From assembly GCF_018263855.1 (NCBI RefSeq), contig NZ_CP073318.1:4340001-4404000 (forward strand): a stretch of DNA of 64,000 nt, written 5' to 3'. The notes under the pieces are model-generated. The model ran no database searches and was not told where the DNA came from. It worked only from the letters and a program-made list of their open reading frames with translations. The position numbers and the translations under genes are program-made. This DNA is from Kutzneria sp. CA-103260. Its GTDB lineage: Bacteria > Actinomycetota > Actinomycetes > Mycobacteriales > Pseudonocardiaceae. Positions 58,801 through 64,000 of the stretch are shown here, piece after piece (positions within the stretch are counted from its first letter, which is position 1; each line of letters starts with the position of its first letter).

Positions 58801-59063
58801 GCCGCTGGCCGCGAAACCCTTCGCTGGACGAGCTGACCACCCTGCTGCAAGCGGAGCTCGCCGCAGTGCTCGGGCACGAGGATCCGGCCAAGTTGCCGAC
58901 CGACAGGCCGTTTCCCGATCTCGGCTTCGACTCGCTGACGGTGGTCGAGACCCGCGCCCGCCTGGCCGAGCTCACCGGCCTGGACCTACCGGCCGCGCTG
59001 CTGTTCGACCGGCCGACCGTGGTGGATCTCGCCGCACACCTGCACAGCGAGATCCACCGCTAG
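52869..59063 (+). CDS. Stand-alone type I PKS: AL-ACP-KS-AT-DH-KR-ACP
   Basis: A 2064 aa megasynthase. Domains: acyl-adenylating ligase (1-445; YTSGTTGRPKG at 142-152), ACP1 (Ser near 484, LGLTSM), KS (about 540-960; Cys710 in DTACSSSL, HGTATPLGD and NLGHTQ histidines present), AT (about 1043-1350; GHSIG, and HAFH, which indicates malonyl-CoA), DH (about 1395-1600; HxxxGxxxxP as DHIVGGETLVP, Asp near 1533), KR (about 1748-1930; TGGAGGIG, LDD B-type signature, Tyr near 1879) and ACP2 (Ser2022, LGFDSL). All active sites look intact. There is no thioesterase, ER or docking domain. It would load an acid as AMP, extend once (or iteratively) with malonyl-CoA and leave an alpha,beta-unsaturated acyl-ACP. 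Confidence 0.93.
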   Translation: MGSLRADLLRPLLPSLRGHNADRPAFSDGRRTVTYGDLLRDTGRLDVERGERVLLHLGNRVEFAEYLLAALRSAAIAVPVSVRATEAELSYIAQDSGATLIVTEASNADLARRTGLRTVVVEDGPSFGPPRDDLGVDEPAWLLYTSGTTGRPKGVLTTQRAMLWSTAACYATTFGLSEQDTMLWPLPMHHAYALSLAIIGSLTVGAHTRIADGNLEQLLAEHPGCVLAGVPTTYLQLRRGGTPRLCLSSGAPCPPATRAAVRDLFGDVPFLDGYGSTEAGGKIAVQQSGEDALTPLPGVDLRIVDGEIQVRSPGLMLCYHNQPTKSIVDGWYRTGDAGEFTDGRLTVRGRVDDVIICGGQNVHPLEIETILAESPSVRDALVVGRPDDVLGQVPVAHIVPAEGGFDADELRRLCLRRLSPHKVPVAFETAEAIPRTASGKPLRRMFKPGADIEAAVRAEIIALCGDDGGDRWRDRPFAELGLTSMASVQLRHRIVALTGVELPHSLVYDFPTPGELIAEVARIRDGQRTSEPESRRPAADEPIAIVAMACRYPGGVRSPEDLWRLVADGVDATGDFPTDRSWDLDLYDPDPDHIGGSVTRRGGFLYDAADFDAGLFRISPREALATDPQQRLLLETSWELFERAGIDTAPLRGSDTGVFVGVMNEDYASRFDSHELEARLGIGSSHAVASGRISYTYGLNGPAVTVDTACSSSLVALHWAARALRAGECSLAVAGGATVMSTPRAFLAFSRQRGLSPDGRCRSYAADADGTAWSEGVGILLLERLADARRNGHPVLALLRGSAVNSDGASNGLTAPSGRAQRAVIHSALADAGLSTVDVDAVDGHGTATPLGDPIEAEALIATYGQRRDRPLWLGSVKSNLGHTQAAAGVAGVIKMVEALRHGQLPPSLHADDPTPRVDWSAGLVSLLAEAQPWPAGDRIRRAGVSSFGIGGTNAHVIIEEPPVADVPARNEFPAAPLLLSAADPAALRAVAAGLLAIEHTLDLSFTLATRTALDHRAMASDLAALRAIADGETTGHTVSAGAKVAFMFSGQGAQRPGMGVELSRLFPVFAKAFDEACAAVGGSVREAAFTGEQLDHTDNAQGALFAFEVALCRLLESWGVRPDFLVGHSIGEIAAAHIAGVMSLADAAALVAARGRLMAALPAGGAMIAVDATEAEVTPLLTGPVSIAAVNGPRSLVLSGEEAAVTAIAGRFRRSTRLKVSHAFHSPLIEPMLDEFRTIAEKLTYSRPEVPLVSGLTGHVVTKIDADHWVRHARETVRFADGLAMLAPDTSIFLEVGPDAVLSRTATRAVSTTHAGRGLLDAVGTLHTAGIGVDWPALFRGSGARLVNGPTYPFQRTRYWLDPQPARTTTSLLGPALRAPDSPRIMHGGAIGRRTHPWLDDHIVGGETLVPATMFLEVALQAGQAVEELTIERPLRVRDEIQLQVVLDDRRIDIYALAGDEWIRHATGRIASPSPKPAPYQGEWPPADATELDIAYDFLGYGPAFRAVTALWRRGADIFAEVEADAFPVLLDAAVHATALAEGPGADRVPFLWAGIDRYATAGRARVRCRPASSDTQGDVPVRVELFDTAGEPIAVVASMRTRPLPSQQTMLYRPHWIEVPRAPVIDDTKLVEIAGGDLRSLTSQALAELHKWQETGQRLVLVTRNATGPDPDLAAAAVWGLGLSAGAEYPERITLVDLDAEFPLDRVLPMVGGSREPQLAIRDGVPRALRVTRAVPSTNRPIDPAGTVLITGGAGGIGSLIARHLVAEHGVRHLVLVGRNPGAVDVEARVVAGDIADRDFVERLVRECDPPLTAVIHAAAVLDDAVLAAQTPSTMDEVLRPKADGAWNLHEATRHLPLSAFVLFSSIAGVFGKAGQANYGAANRFLDALATHRRTLGLPAVSLAWGLWDVGLGGQLSEQARRRIAAAGIVGLTPEQGLALFDAALGSDQPVLIPVRFDGGAREIPAVAGVRPATRRRWPRNPSLDELTTLLQAELAAVLGHEDPAKLPTDRPFPDLGFDSLTVVETRARLAELTGLDLPAALLFDRPTVVDLAAHLHSEIHR

Positions 59064-59065
59064 CC

Positions 59066-59806
59066 TCAGCGAGTGCGCTCCAGCAGGGCGAACAGGTTCT
59101 CCCAGTGGCGCTGCTCGCCAGCCGCGTTGTAGGCGGCGGTGTCGGACATGGTGAAGCCGTGCGTCGCGCCCTCGTACAGCTCGGAGCGGTAGGTGACGCC
59201 GGCCTCGTCCAGGGCGGCCTCCAGGACCTTGATCTGGTCGACGCTCATGGAGTGGTCGTTGTCGGCGTGTCCGAAGTAGACCTCGCCGGTGATGTTGCCG
59301 ACGGCCAGGTGCGGGCTGTCGGGCTGGTCGGTGGCCAGGCGGCCGCCGTGGAAGGACGCGATGGCCTTGACCCGGTCCGGCAGCGCCTCGATCACGCGCA
59401 GGGCGTTGGTGCCGCCCATGCAGTAGCCGGTGATCACGACCGGGCCGGCCTCGACGCCGTCCTGCGCATGCAGGAAGTCGATGTACTTGGCGGCGTCGCG
59501 GGTGATCGCGGCGGTGTCCAGCGCGCCGATCAGCGGCATGATGCGGCCGAACAGCGCCTCCCGCTTGCTCGCGTCGGCCAGGTCGGCCATGTCGATCTTG
59601 GGCAGCGGGCCGCCGCGGTAGAGCAGGTTGGGCACCAGCACCGCGTAGCCGCGGGCGGCGATGGTCTCGGCCATCTCCTCCAGCCGCGGCCGCAGGCCGA
59701 AGGCGTCCATGAACAGGATCACCCCGGGACCGCCGCCGTCGGGCACCACCAGGTAGGCGTCGGCCACGCCGTCCTCGGTCGGCACGTTCACCATTTCCTT
59801 GCGCAT
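59066..59806 (-). CDS. Dienelactone hydrolase family protein
   Basis: A 246 aa alpha/beta hydrolase with the DLH nucleophile motif GYCMGG (Cys) and the GATHGF histidine; an Asp occurs in HADNDHS. Dienelactone hydrolases open carboxymethylenebutenolide in chloroaromatic degradation, but many homologs act on other esters. ATG 59806 has GGAG 7 nt upstream. It is convergent with the PKS (2-nt gap). It could act on the PKS product, though thioester release by this family is not established. Confidence 0.86.
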   Translation of the reverse strand: MRKEMVNVPTEDGVADAYLVVPDGGGPGVILFMDAFGLRPRLEEMAETIAARGYAVLVPNLLYRGGPLPKIDMADLADASKREALFGRIMPLIGALDTAAITRDAAKYIDFLHAQDGVEAGPVVITGYCMGGTNALRVIEALPDRVKAIASFHGGRLATDQPDSPHLAVGNITGEVYFGHADNDHSMSVDQIKVLEAALDEAGVTYRSELYEGATHGFTMSDTAAYNAAGEQRHWENLFALLERTR

Positions 59807-59849
59807 GCGGTCACTCCACTCGCGATTCGGAACCATGCTTCCGTCTAAC

Positions 59850-60833
59850 CTACCGCTCGACGATCAGCACCTTGCCCACCGCGTCCCCGCTTTCCACCAG
59901 CCGGTGCGCGGCGGCGATGTCGGCCAGCGGGAACCGGGCGGCGACCGGATGCGTGAGCACGTTGTCGGCCAGCAGCCGGGTGATGTGCTCGGTGGCGGCG
60001 CACATCGCCGGCGACGGCATGGTGAAGACCCGCACCGTGCGGATGGTCACGCCACGACGCATCAAGGCGTAGAACGGCAGCGCCGGCTCGGCGACCGCGT
60101 CGGAACCGTACGCTGCGATCGTCCCATTCGTCGCGATCACCGCTGCTGTCAACGGAAGATTCGCCCCGAACGCGACATCCACGACCCGCTGCACGCCGCC
60201 GTTGGACAACGCCAGGATCTCGGCGGCGGCGTTGTCCGAGCGATAGTCGACGACGTGGTCGGCCCCGGCGGCCAGCGCGGACTTCTGCTTCTCCGGCGTG
60301 CTCGCGGTGGCCAGCACCGTGGCCCCGCCGTGCTTGGCCAACTCGATCGCGTAGTGGCCGACCGCCCCAGCTCCACCGGTGACGAGCAAGGTCTTTCCGG
60401 CCACCGGGCCGTCGGCGAAGACTGCCCGATGGGCCGTCAGAGCCGGCACGCCCAGACACGCGCCGGCCTCGTACGACACGCCTTCCGGCAAGGCGACCGC
60501 GCGGTCGGCCGGCACCACCACGTATTCGGCGGACGTGCCCAGCGGCCGGCCGTGGTTGGCCGAGTGCACCCACACCCGGCTGCCGAGACGAGTAACCGGG
60601 ACCCGCGGCCCGATCCGGTCGATCACGCCGGCCCCGTCGTCGCCGGGCACCACCCGCGCGGCGATCATCGTCCGTCCGCCGACGCCGGCCCGCCGCTTCA
60701 CGTCGGCCGGGTTGACGCCGGTGGCCCGCAGCCGGACCCGCACCTCGCCGATGCCCGGCTCCGGCTCGGGAAACTCGCCCACCACCAGGACTTCGTCGGC
60801 GGCGCCGGGCCGGGCGTACCAGGCGGCCCTCAC
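59850..60833 (-). CDS. NADPH:quinone oxidoreductase-like MDR protein
   Basis: A 327 aa medium-chain reductase without catalytic zinc ligands. The Rossmann motif is LVTGGAGAVGHYAIELAK and the N-domain has VRLRATGVNPADVKRRAG. It reduces quinones or enones with NADPH. GTG 60833 overlaps the stop of the alpha/beta hydrolase gene (GTGA), so the two are translated together and are probably activated by the upstream LysR. Confidence 0.87.
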   Translation of the reverse strand: MRAAWYARPGAADEVLVVGEFPEPEPGIGEVRVRLRATGVNPADVKRRAGVGGRTMIAARVVPGDDGAGVIDRIGPRVPVTRLGSRVWVHSANHGRPLGTSAEYVVVPADRAVALPEGVSYEAGACLGVPALTAHRAVFADGPVAGKTLLVTGGAGAVGHYAIELAKHGGATVLATASTPEKQKSALAAGADHVVDYRSDNAAAEILALSNGGVQRVVDVAFGANLPLTAAVIATNGTIAAYGSDAVAEPALPFYALMRRGVTIRTVRVFTMPSPAMCAATEHITRLLADNVLTHPVAARFPLADIAAAHRLVESGDAVGKVLIVER

Positions 60834-61696
60834 GTCAGGAACTCCGCCAGCGCCGCGGCGACCAATTCCGGCCGCTCCAGCGTCTGCATGTGCGGGGTGC
60901 CGGGCAGCTTCCGGTAACGCGCGCCCGGGATCCTGGACGCGATGCCGCGCATGATCTCCGGCGTGGTGGAGACGTCGGCCGCGCCGGCCAACACCAGGGT
61001 CGGCAGCCCCAGACCGGCCAGTTTCCCTTGCACGTCAAGGCCTTTGAACGCCCGCCAGGCGGCGGCCCAGTCCACCGGGTTGCCGCTGAGCACGCGTTCG
61101 CGGGCGTACCGGACGCCGTCCCCGTTCACAGCCAGCGCGTCGGCGGTGAACCACCGTGTCAGCGACTGGGCGACCTGCGCCGCCATGCCGTCGGTCTCCA
61201 CGGACGACGCCCGCCCCTCGAAGGCGTCGAACGGGAAGTCGGTGGTGGCCAACAGCGACAGCGACGCGAACCGCTCCGGCGCGGCCACGGCGGCGGTCTG
61301 GGCGATACCGCCGCCGAACGACAGCCCGACCACGTGGGCCCGCTGCACGCCGATCGCGTCCAGCACGCCGATCAGGTCACGAGCCGTGTCGGCCATCGTG
61401 TACGGGCTGGGCGAGCCGGCTGCCGCGCCGTGCCCCCGCACGTCGTAGGCGAACACGCGGCGGCCGTCGGCCAGCGCGTCCATCACCGGCTCCCACATTC
61501 GCCAGTCCAGGCCGAGCGCGTGCACCAGCAGCACCGCCGGCCCGGTGTCGCCGCGCTGGGCCACGATCGTGTCGTGGTCGGTCAGCCGCACCCGGTGCGT
61601 GTGGGCCGGCGGCCGGCCAAGCCGGCGGGGCCAGCCGAGGTCCAGCGAGAGCCGCTGGGCCAGGCCACGGACGCGTGCTTCGGCCAACGAGGTCAT
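60830..61696 (-). CDS. Alpha/beta hydrolase (PcaD-like)
   Basis: A 288 aa hydrolase with nucleophile GLSFGG (Ser), an acidic residue in AGAADVST and a histidine in GTPHMQT. It is similar in layout to 3-oxoadipate enol-lactonases and other carboxylic ester hydrolases. The substrate is unknown. ATG 61696 gives MTSLAEARVRG. It is the first gene of an operon with an MDR reductase and follows a LysR gene on the same strand (57-nt gap). Confidence 0.86.
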   Translation of the reverse strand: MTSLAEARVRGLAQRLSLDLGWPRRLGRPPAHTHRVRLTDHDTIVAQRGDTGPAVLLVHALGLDWRMWEPVMDALADGRRVFAYDVRGHGAAAGSPSPYTMADTARDLIGVLDAIGVQRAHVVGLSFGGGIAQTAAVAAPERFASLSLLATTDFPFDAFEGRASSVETDGMAAQVAQSLTRWFTADALAVNGDGVRYARERVLSGNPVDWAAAWRAFKGLDVQGKLAGLGLPTLVLAGAADVSTTPEIMRGIASRIPGARYRKLPGTPHMQTLERPELVAAALAEFLT

Positions 61697-61753
61697 GGCT
61701 GTCACTTTCGGCCACCCCACGGCCATATGTCCAAGACCTGATGACGCTGATGG

Positions 61754-62665
61754 TCAGACCTCGGAGATATCACCGCTGACCGCGAGGGCGGGATGCCCGA
61801 CCATGAAGTCGATCAGCGTGGCCAGGGCCGGAGTCGGCCGGCGGTGGGCCGACCACGCCAGGGCCGGCGTCCACACCGGCTCCGGGGACAGCTCCACCAC
61901 ATGCACCCGCGGCCCGTCCGCCCGCGCCACCGACCTCGGCATGATCGCCGCCGCCAGGCCGACGTTCACCAGTGTCCGGGCCGTGCTGTAGTCACGGGTC
62001 TCGAACCGCACCCGCGGCTGCGCGCCGGCCGCCGCCAGCGCCCCGGCGATGATCTCCCCCACCGCCGAGCCCGGCGGGTACTTGATCAGGTCCACGCCGT
62101 CCAGTTCGGCCAGCCGCAGCCGGGTCTGCCGGGCCAGCGCCGTGTCCACCCCAGTGACCAGCACCAACGGCTCCGCGCCGAGCGAATGGGACAGCAGGCT
62201 CCGGTCGCCGGGCGGCGGCGGGGCCGCCAGCGTCACCACGTCGAGGCGGCCGGCTTGCAGGCCGGTCAGCATCTCGCTGGTGTTCTGCTCTTGGAGCTCG
62301 ACCTCGACCGCCGGGTACGTGCTGGAGAACGCCGCGAACACCCGGGCCAGCCTGGCCGTGAGGCCCCGGGCCAGGCCCAGCCGGATCCGGCCGCGCACGC
62401 CGCCGGCCCAGCCCAGCATCTCCTGCTCCACCGCGACCAGGTCGGACAGGATCCGCTCGGTGTGCTTGAGCAGCGCCGCGCCGGCCGGCGTCAGCGAGAC
62501 CTTGTGGTTGTTGCGTTCGAACAGGTCCAGGCCGAGCTGCCGCTCCAGCTTGCGGATCTGCTGGGACAGGGCCGGCTGGGCGATCCGCAGCGCCTCGGCG
62601 GCCCGGGTGAAGTGCAGTTCCCGGGCCACCGCCTGGAAGTACTCCAGCTGACGCGAACTGATCAT
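61754..62665 (-). CDS. LysR-family regulator
   Basis: A 303 aa LysR protein (QLEYFQAVARELHFTRAAEALRIAQPALSQQIRKLE) with a full co-inducer domain. It is flanked by two oxidoreductase units on the same strand and may control the downstream hydrolase-reductase operon. The first Met gives the canonical LysR opening MISSRQLEYF. Confidence 0.9.
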   Translation of the reverse strand: MISSRQLEYFQAVARELHFTRAAEALRIAQPALSQQIRKLERQLGLDLFERNNHKVSLTPAGAALLKHTERILSDLVAVEQEMLGWAGGVRGRIRLGLARGLTARLARVFAAFSSTYPAVEVELQEQNTSEMLTGLQAGRLDVVTLAAPPPPGDRSLLSHSLGAEPLVLVTGVDTALARQTRLRLAELDGVDLIKYPPGSAVGEIIAGALAAAGAQPRVRFETRDYSTARTLVNVGLAAAIMPRSVARADGPRVHVVELSPEPVWTPALAWSAHRRPTPALATLIDFMVGHPALAVSGDISEV

Positions 62666-62693
62666 AAGCGGAGTGTCTCACCAACCGCCGTGG

Positions 62694-63608
62694 TCAGACG
62701 AGCAGCACCAGCTTGCCCCGGACGTGGCCCTCCTCGCTCTCGTCCTGGGCCTCGGCCGCCTCGACCAGCGGATAGGTGGCGACCGGCAGTTTGAGCTTGC
62801 CGGCGGCGGCCAGCGCGACACCCTCGGCCAGGGCCCCGGGCACCTGCTCCTCGGCGCTGCCCGAGGTGAACCGGACGCCGAGGGAACCCGCGTTCCCGTC
62901 GGCGATGGTGATCACCCGCTCGGTGCCGCCGGTGAGCTCGATCAGCGCCGGCAGCCCGCCCCGGCCGGAGGCGTCGAGGGCGGCGTCGACCTGGCCGATG
63001 GCGTCGACCTCGTCGATCAGGCCGGCGCCGTAGAGCACCGGGATGACGCCCAGGGAGCGCAGGTACTCGTGGTTGCGGGCGCTGGCCGTGCCGATGACGG
63101 TCAGCCCCCTGGCGATTGCGATCTGAGCCGCCACGGTGCCGACGGTGCCGGCCGCGCCGTCGATGAGCAGCGTCTCCCCGGCGGCCAGGTTGAGCAGCGC
63201 CAACGCGCGATACGCCGTGGTCACGCCGGTGTTCAGGGCGGCGGCGGCGGCCCACGACAGGGTGGCGGGCTTCGGGACCAGGTTGCCCACGGACGCCAGA
63301 GCCCGCTCCGCGTACGAACCGGAGGCGGCGCCCAGGACTTCGTCGCCGACGGCGAAGGCGGTGACCTCCGGCCCGACGGCCTCGACCACGCCGGCGACGT
63401 CGGACCCGGGCACGGCCGGGAACTTGCCGGGCATCGACGGACCGAACAGACCCTTGCGCACCTTCCAGTCGAACGGGTTGACCCCAGCGGCCCGCACCGC
63501 GAGCCGCACCTGCCCCGGGCCCGGCTCGGGCACCGGCCGCTCCCCCACCGTCAGCACCGAGGAGTCGCCGTGCTGCGAGTACTCCACGGCCCGATACGTG
63601 TCCGACAT
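62694..63608 (-). CDS. NADP-dependent MDR oxidoreductase
   Basis: A 304 aa quinone-oxidoreductase-type reductase: N-domain VRLAVRAAGVNPFDWKVRKG and cofactor-binding LLIDGAAGTVGTVAAQIA, no zinc cysteines. ATG 63608 (MSDTYRAVEY) is the natural start; the longer frame upstream reads as intergenic DNA. It is 28 nt upstream of the LysR gene and might be in the same transcript. Confidence 0.87.
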   Translation of the reverse strand: MSDTYRAVEYSQHGDSSVLTVGERPVPEPGPGQVRLAVRAAGVNPFDWKVRKGLFGPSMPGKFPAVPGSDVAGVVEAVGPEVTAFAVGDEVLGAASGSYAERALASVGNLVPKPATLSWAAAAALNTGVTTAYRALALLNLAAGETLLIDGAAGTVGTVAAQIAIARGLTVIGTASARNHEYLRSLGVIPVLYGAGLIDEVDAIGQVDAALDASGRGGLPALIELTGGTERVITIADGNAGSLGVRFTSGSAEEQVPGALAEGVALAAAGKLKLPVATYPLVEAAEAQDESEEGHVRGKLVLLV

Positions 63609-63741
63609 CGACGTTCGCCCCTTCCGGCTGTCACCTGTCTGGCCCAACCCTGCCGTGTCCGGCGTTGTTCCGCGAATGTTCGGGTGTTGTTGTTCGCCGC
63701 CCGACACCGACACCGAACTTGCCGCCGGCGACTACTGCTTG

Positions 63742-63756
63742 CCTGGTCGGACCAGG
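63742..63756. promoter_or_regulatory. 15-bp inverted repeat before the SARP-like gene
   Basis: CCTGGTCGGACCAGG has perfect 7-bp arms around one base and ends 13 nt before the GTG of the terminal regulator gene. It resembles, but is one base shorter at the centre than, the TGGTCTAGACCA-type DasR site. Confidence 0.45.
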
Positions 63757-63769
63757 TGGGGAGCGAATC

Positions 63770-64000
63770 GTGGACGATGGGCAGTTCGGTCGGTCACTGC
63801 GGGCGCAGCGGGAGACGGCCGGCTTGACGCAGCGCGAGCTGGCGGTGCGAGCCGGGGTGAGCGTGCGCTCGCTGCGCTACTGGGAGAACGGCAAGATCAG
63901 CACGCCGCGGATGGCGTCGCGGCAGCAGATCCAGCAGGTGCTGGACGGCGTGCCGGCGCGGGCCGGCGACCAGGTGCAGATCGGTGTGCTCGGTCCCCTG
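63770..64000 (+). CDS. XRE-SARP (AfsR/DnrI-type) regulator, 5' part
   Basis: The first 77 residues of a gene cut by the window end. An N-terminal XRE helix-turn-helix (LRAQRETAGLTQRELAVRAGVSVRSLRYWENG) is followed by QIGVLGPL, the typical first strand of a BTAD/SARP winged helix. The full protein is probably a large AfsR-like activator. GGGGAG lies about 7 nt before GTG 63770. Confidence 0.7.
   Translation, partial: MDDGQFGRSLRAQRETAGLTQRELAVRAGVSVRSLRYWENGKISTPRMASRQQIQQVLDGVPARAGDQVQIGVLGPL

Noticed and set aside
63742..63756. DasR site
   Set aside because: The centre is one base shorter than the established 16-bp dre (TGGTCTAGACCA core), so the half-site spacing is wrong; kept only as a generic inverted repeat.

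Overview
The window is about 70% G+C, densely packed, and reads as a chromosome segment of a filamentous actinomycete, most likely of the Pseudonocardiaceae (Kutzneria/Amycolatopsis/Saccharothrix type). The reasons are the very high GC3, many TetR/MarR/LysR regulators, a DUF222/HNH (13E12-type) protein, a modular type I PKS, an LCP protein, and repeated use of the 11-mer TCCACWGTGGA, which I associate with this family. Genus is inference. No rRNA, tRNA, CRISPR array, IS element or replication origin was seen.

Layout. 1-7.8 kb: secreted RCC1-like propeller with a coupled tyrosine phosphatase; a MarR / response regulator / membrane protein / histidine kinase operon; a short-chain dehydrogenase sharing a symmetrical operator-promoter with the MarR gene; an MMPL exporter with its TetR. 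8.5-12.9 kb: LysR gene and a translationally coupled operon for 3-hydroxyanthranilate meta-cleavage (aldehyde dehydrogenase, RidA-type deaminase, 3-hydroxyanthranilate dioxygenase, ACMS decarboxylase). 12.9-14.6 kb: skewed intergenic DNA and a DUF222/HNH protein. 14.6-18.5 kb: second aromatic catabolic set (extradiol dioxygenase, C-C hydrolase, FAD monooxygenase) with a divergent TetR. 18.5-31.5 kb: TetR/aldo-keto reductase, LCP protein, GntR/membrane protein, a divergent L11 ribosomal-protein paralog, a molybdopterin oxidoreductase, a Ser/Thr kinase, TetR/DUF1772, a Tat-exported purple acid phosphatase, and a dehydrogenase/aldo-keto reductase operon. 31.6-42.4 kb: nSTAND-WD40 protein, ABC transporter with TetR, chitin-binding membrane protein, creatininase, phosphotriesterase remnant, TetR/MFS pump with three operators, DUF302 protein, quinone oxidoreductase. 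42.5-52.3 kb: TetR/glycosyltransferase, DUF3048 lipoprotein, a natural poly-His membrane protein, DUF4142 lipoprotein, ClC channel, ArsR/peptide deformylase, PhoU-like protein, Ogt, EamA exporter, LysR. 52.3-59.1 kb: a one-gene PKS (AL-ACP-KS-AT-DH-KR-ACP). 59.1-64 kb: dienelactone hydrolase, two MDR oxidoreductases, alpha/beta hydrolase, LysR, and the 5' end of an XRE-SARP regulator.

How it works together. The two ring-cleavage clusters would converge on 2-oxopent-4-enoate-type intermediates, but neither carries the lower-pathway hydratase and aldolase, so these must be elsewhere. Most of the remaining genes form small regulator-target pairs with autoregulatory palindromes over the promoter. 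Three genome-style features recur. Many genes have a TANNNT box 7-9 nt upstream of the start codon, implying leaderless mRNAs. Convergent genes often share or abut stop codons. An 11-bp palindrome-like word is scattered through genes in all frames. The most unusual individual items are the L11 paralog that has lost the proline-rich thiopeptide-binding segment, the TE-less stand-alone PKS, the dual-use MarR operator, and the His-rich membrane protein.
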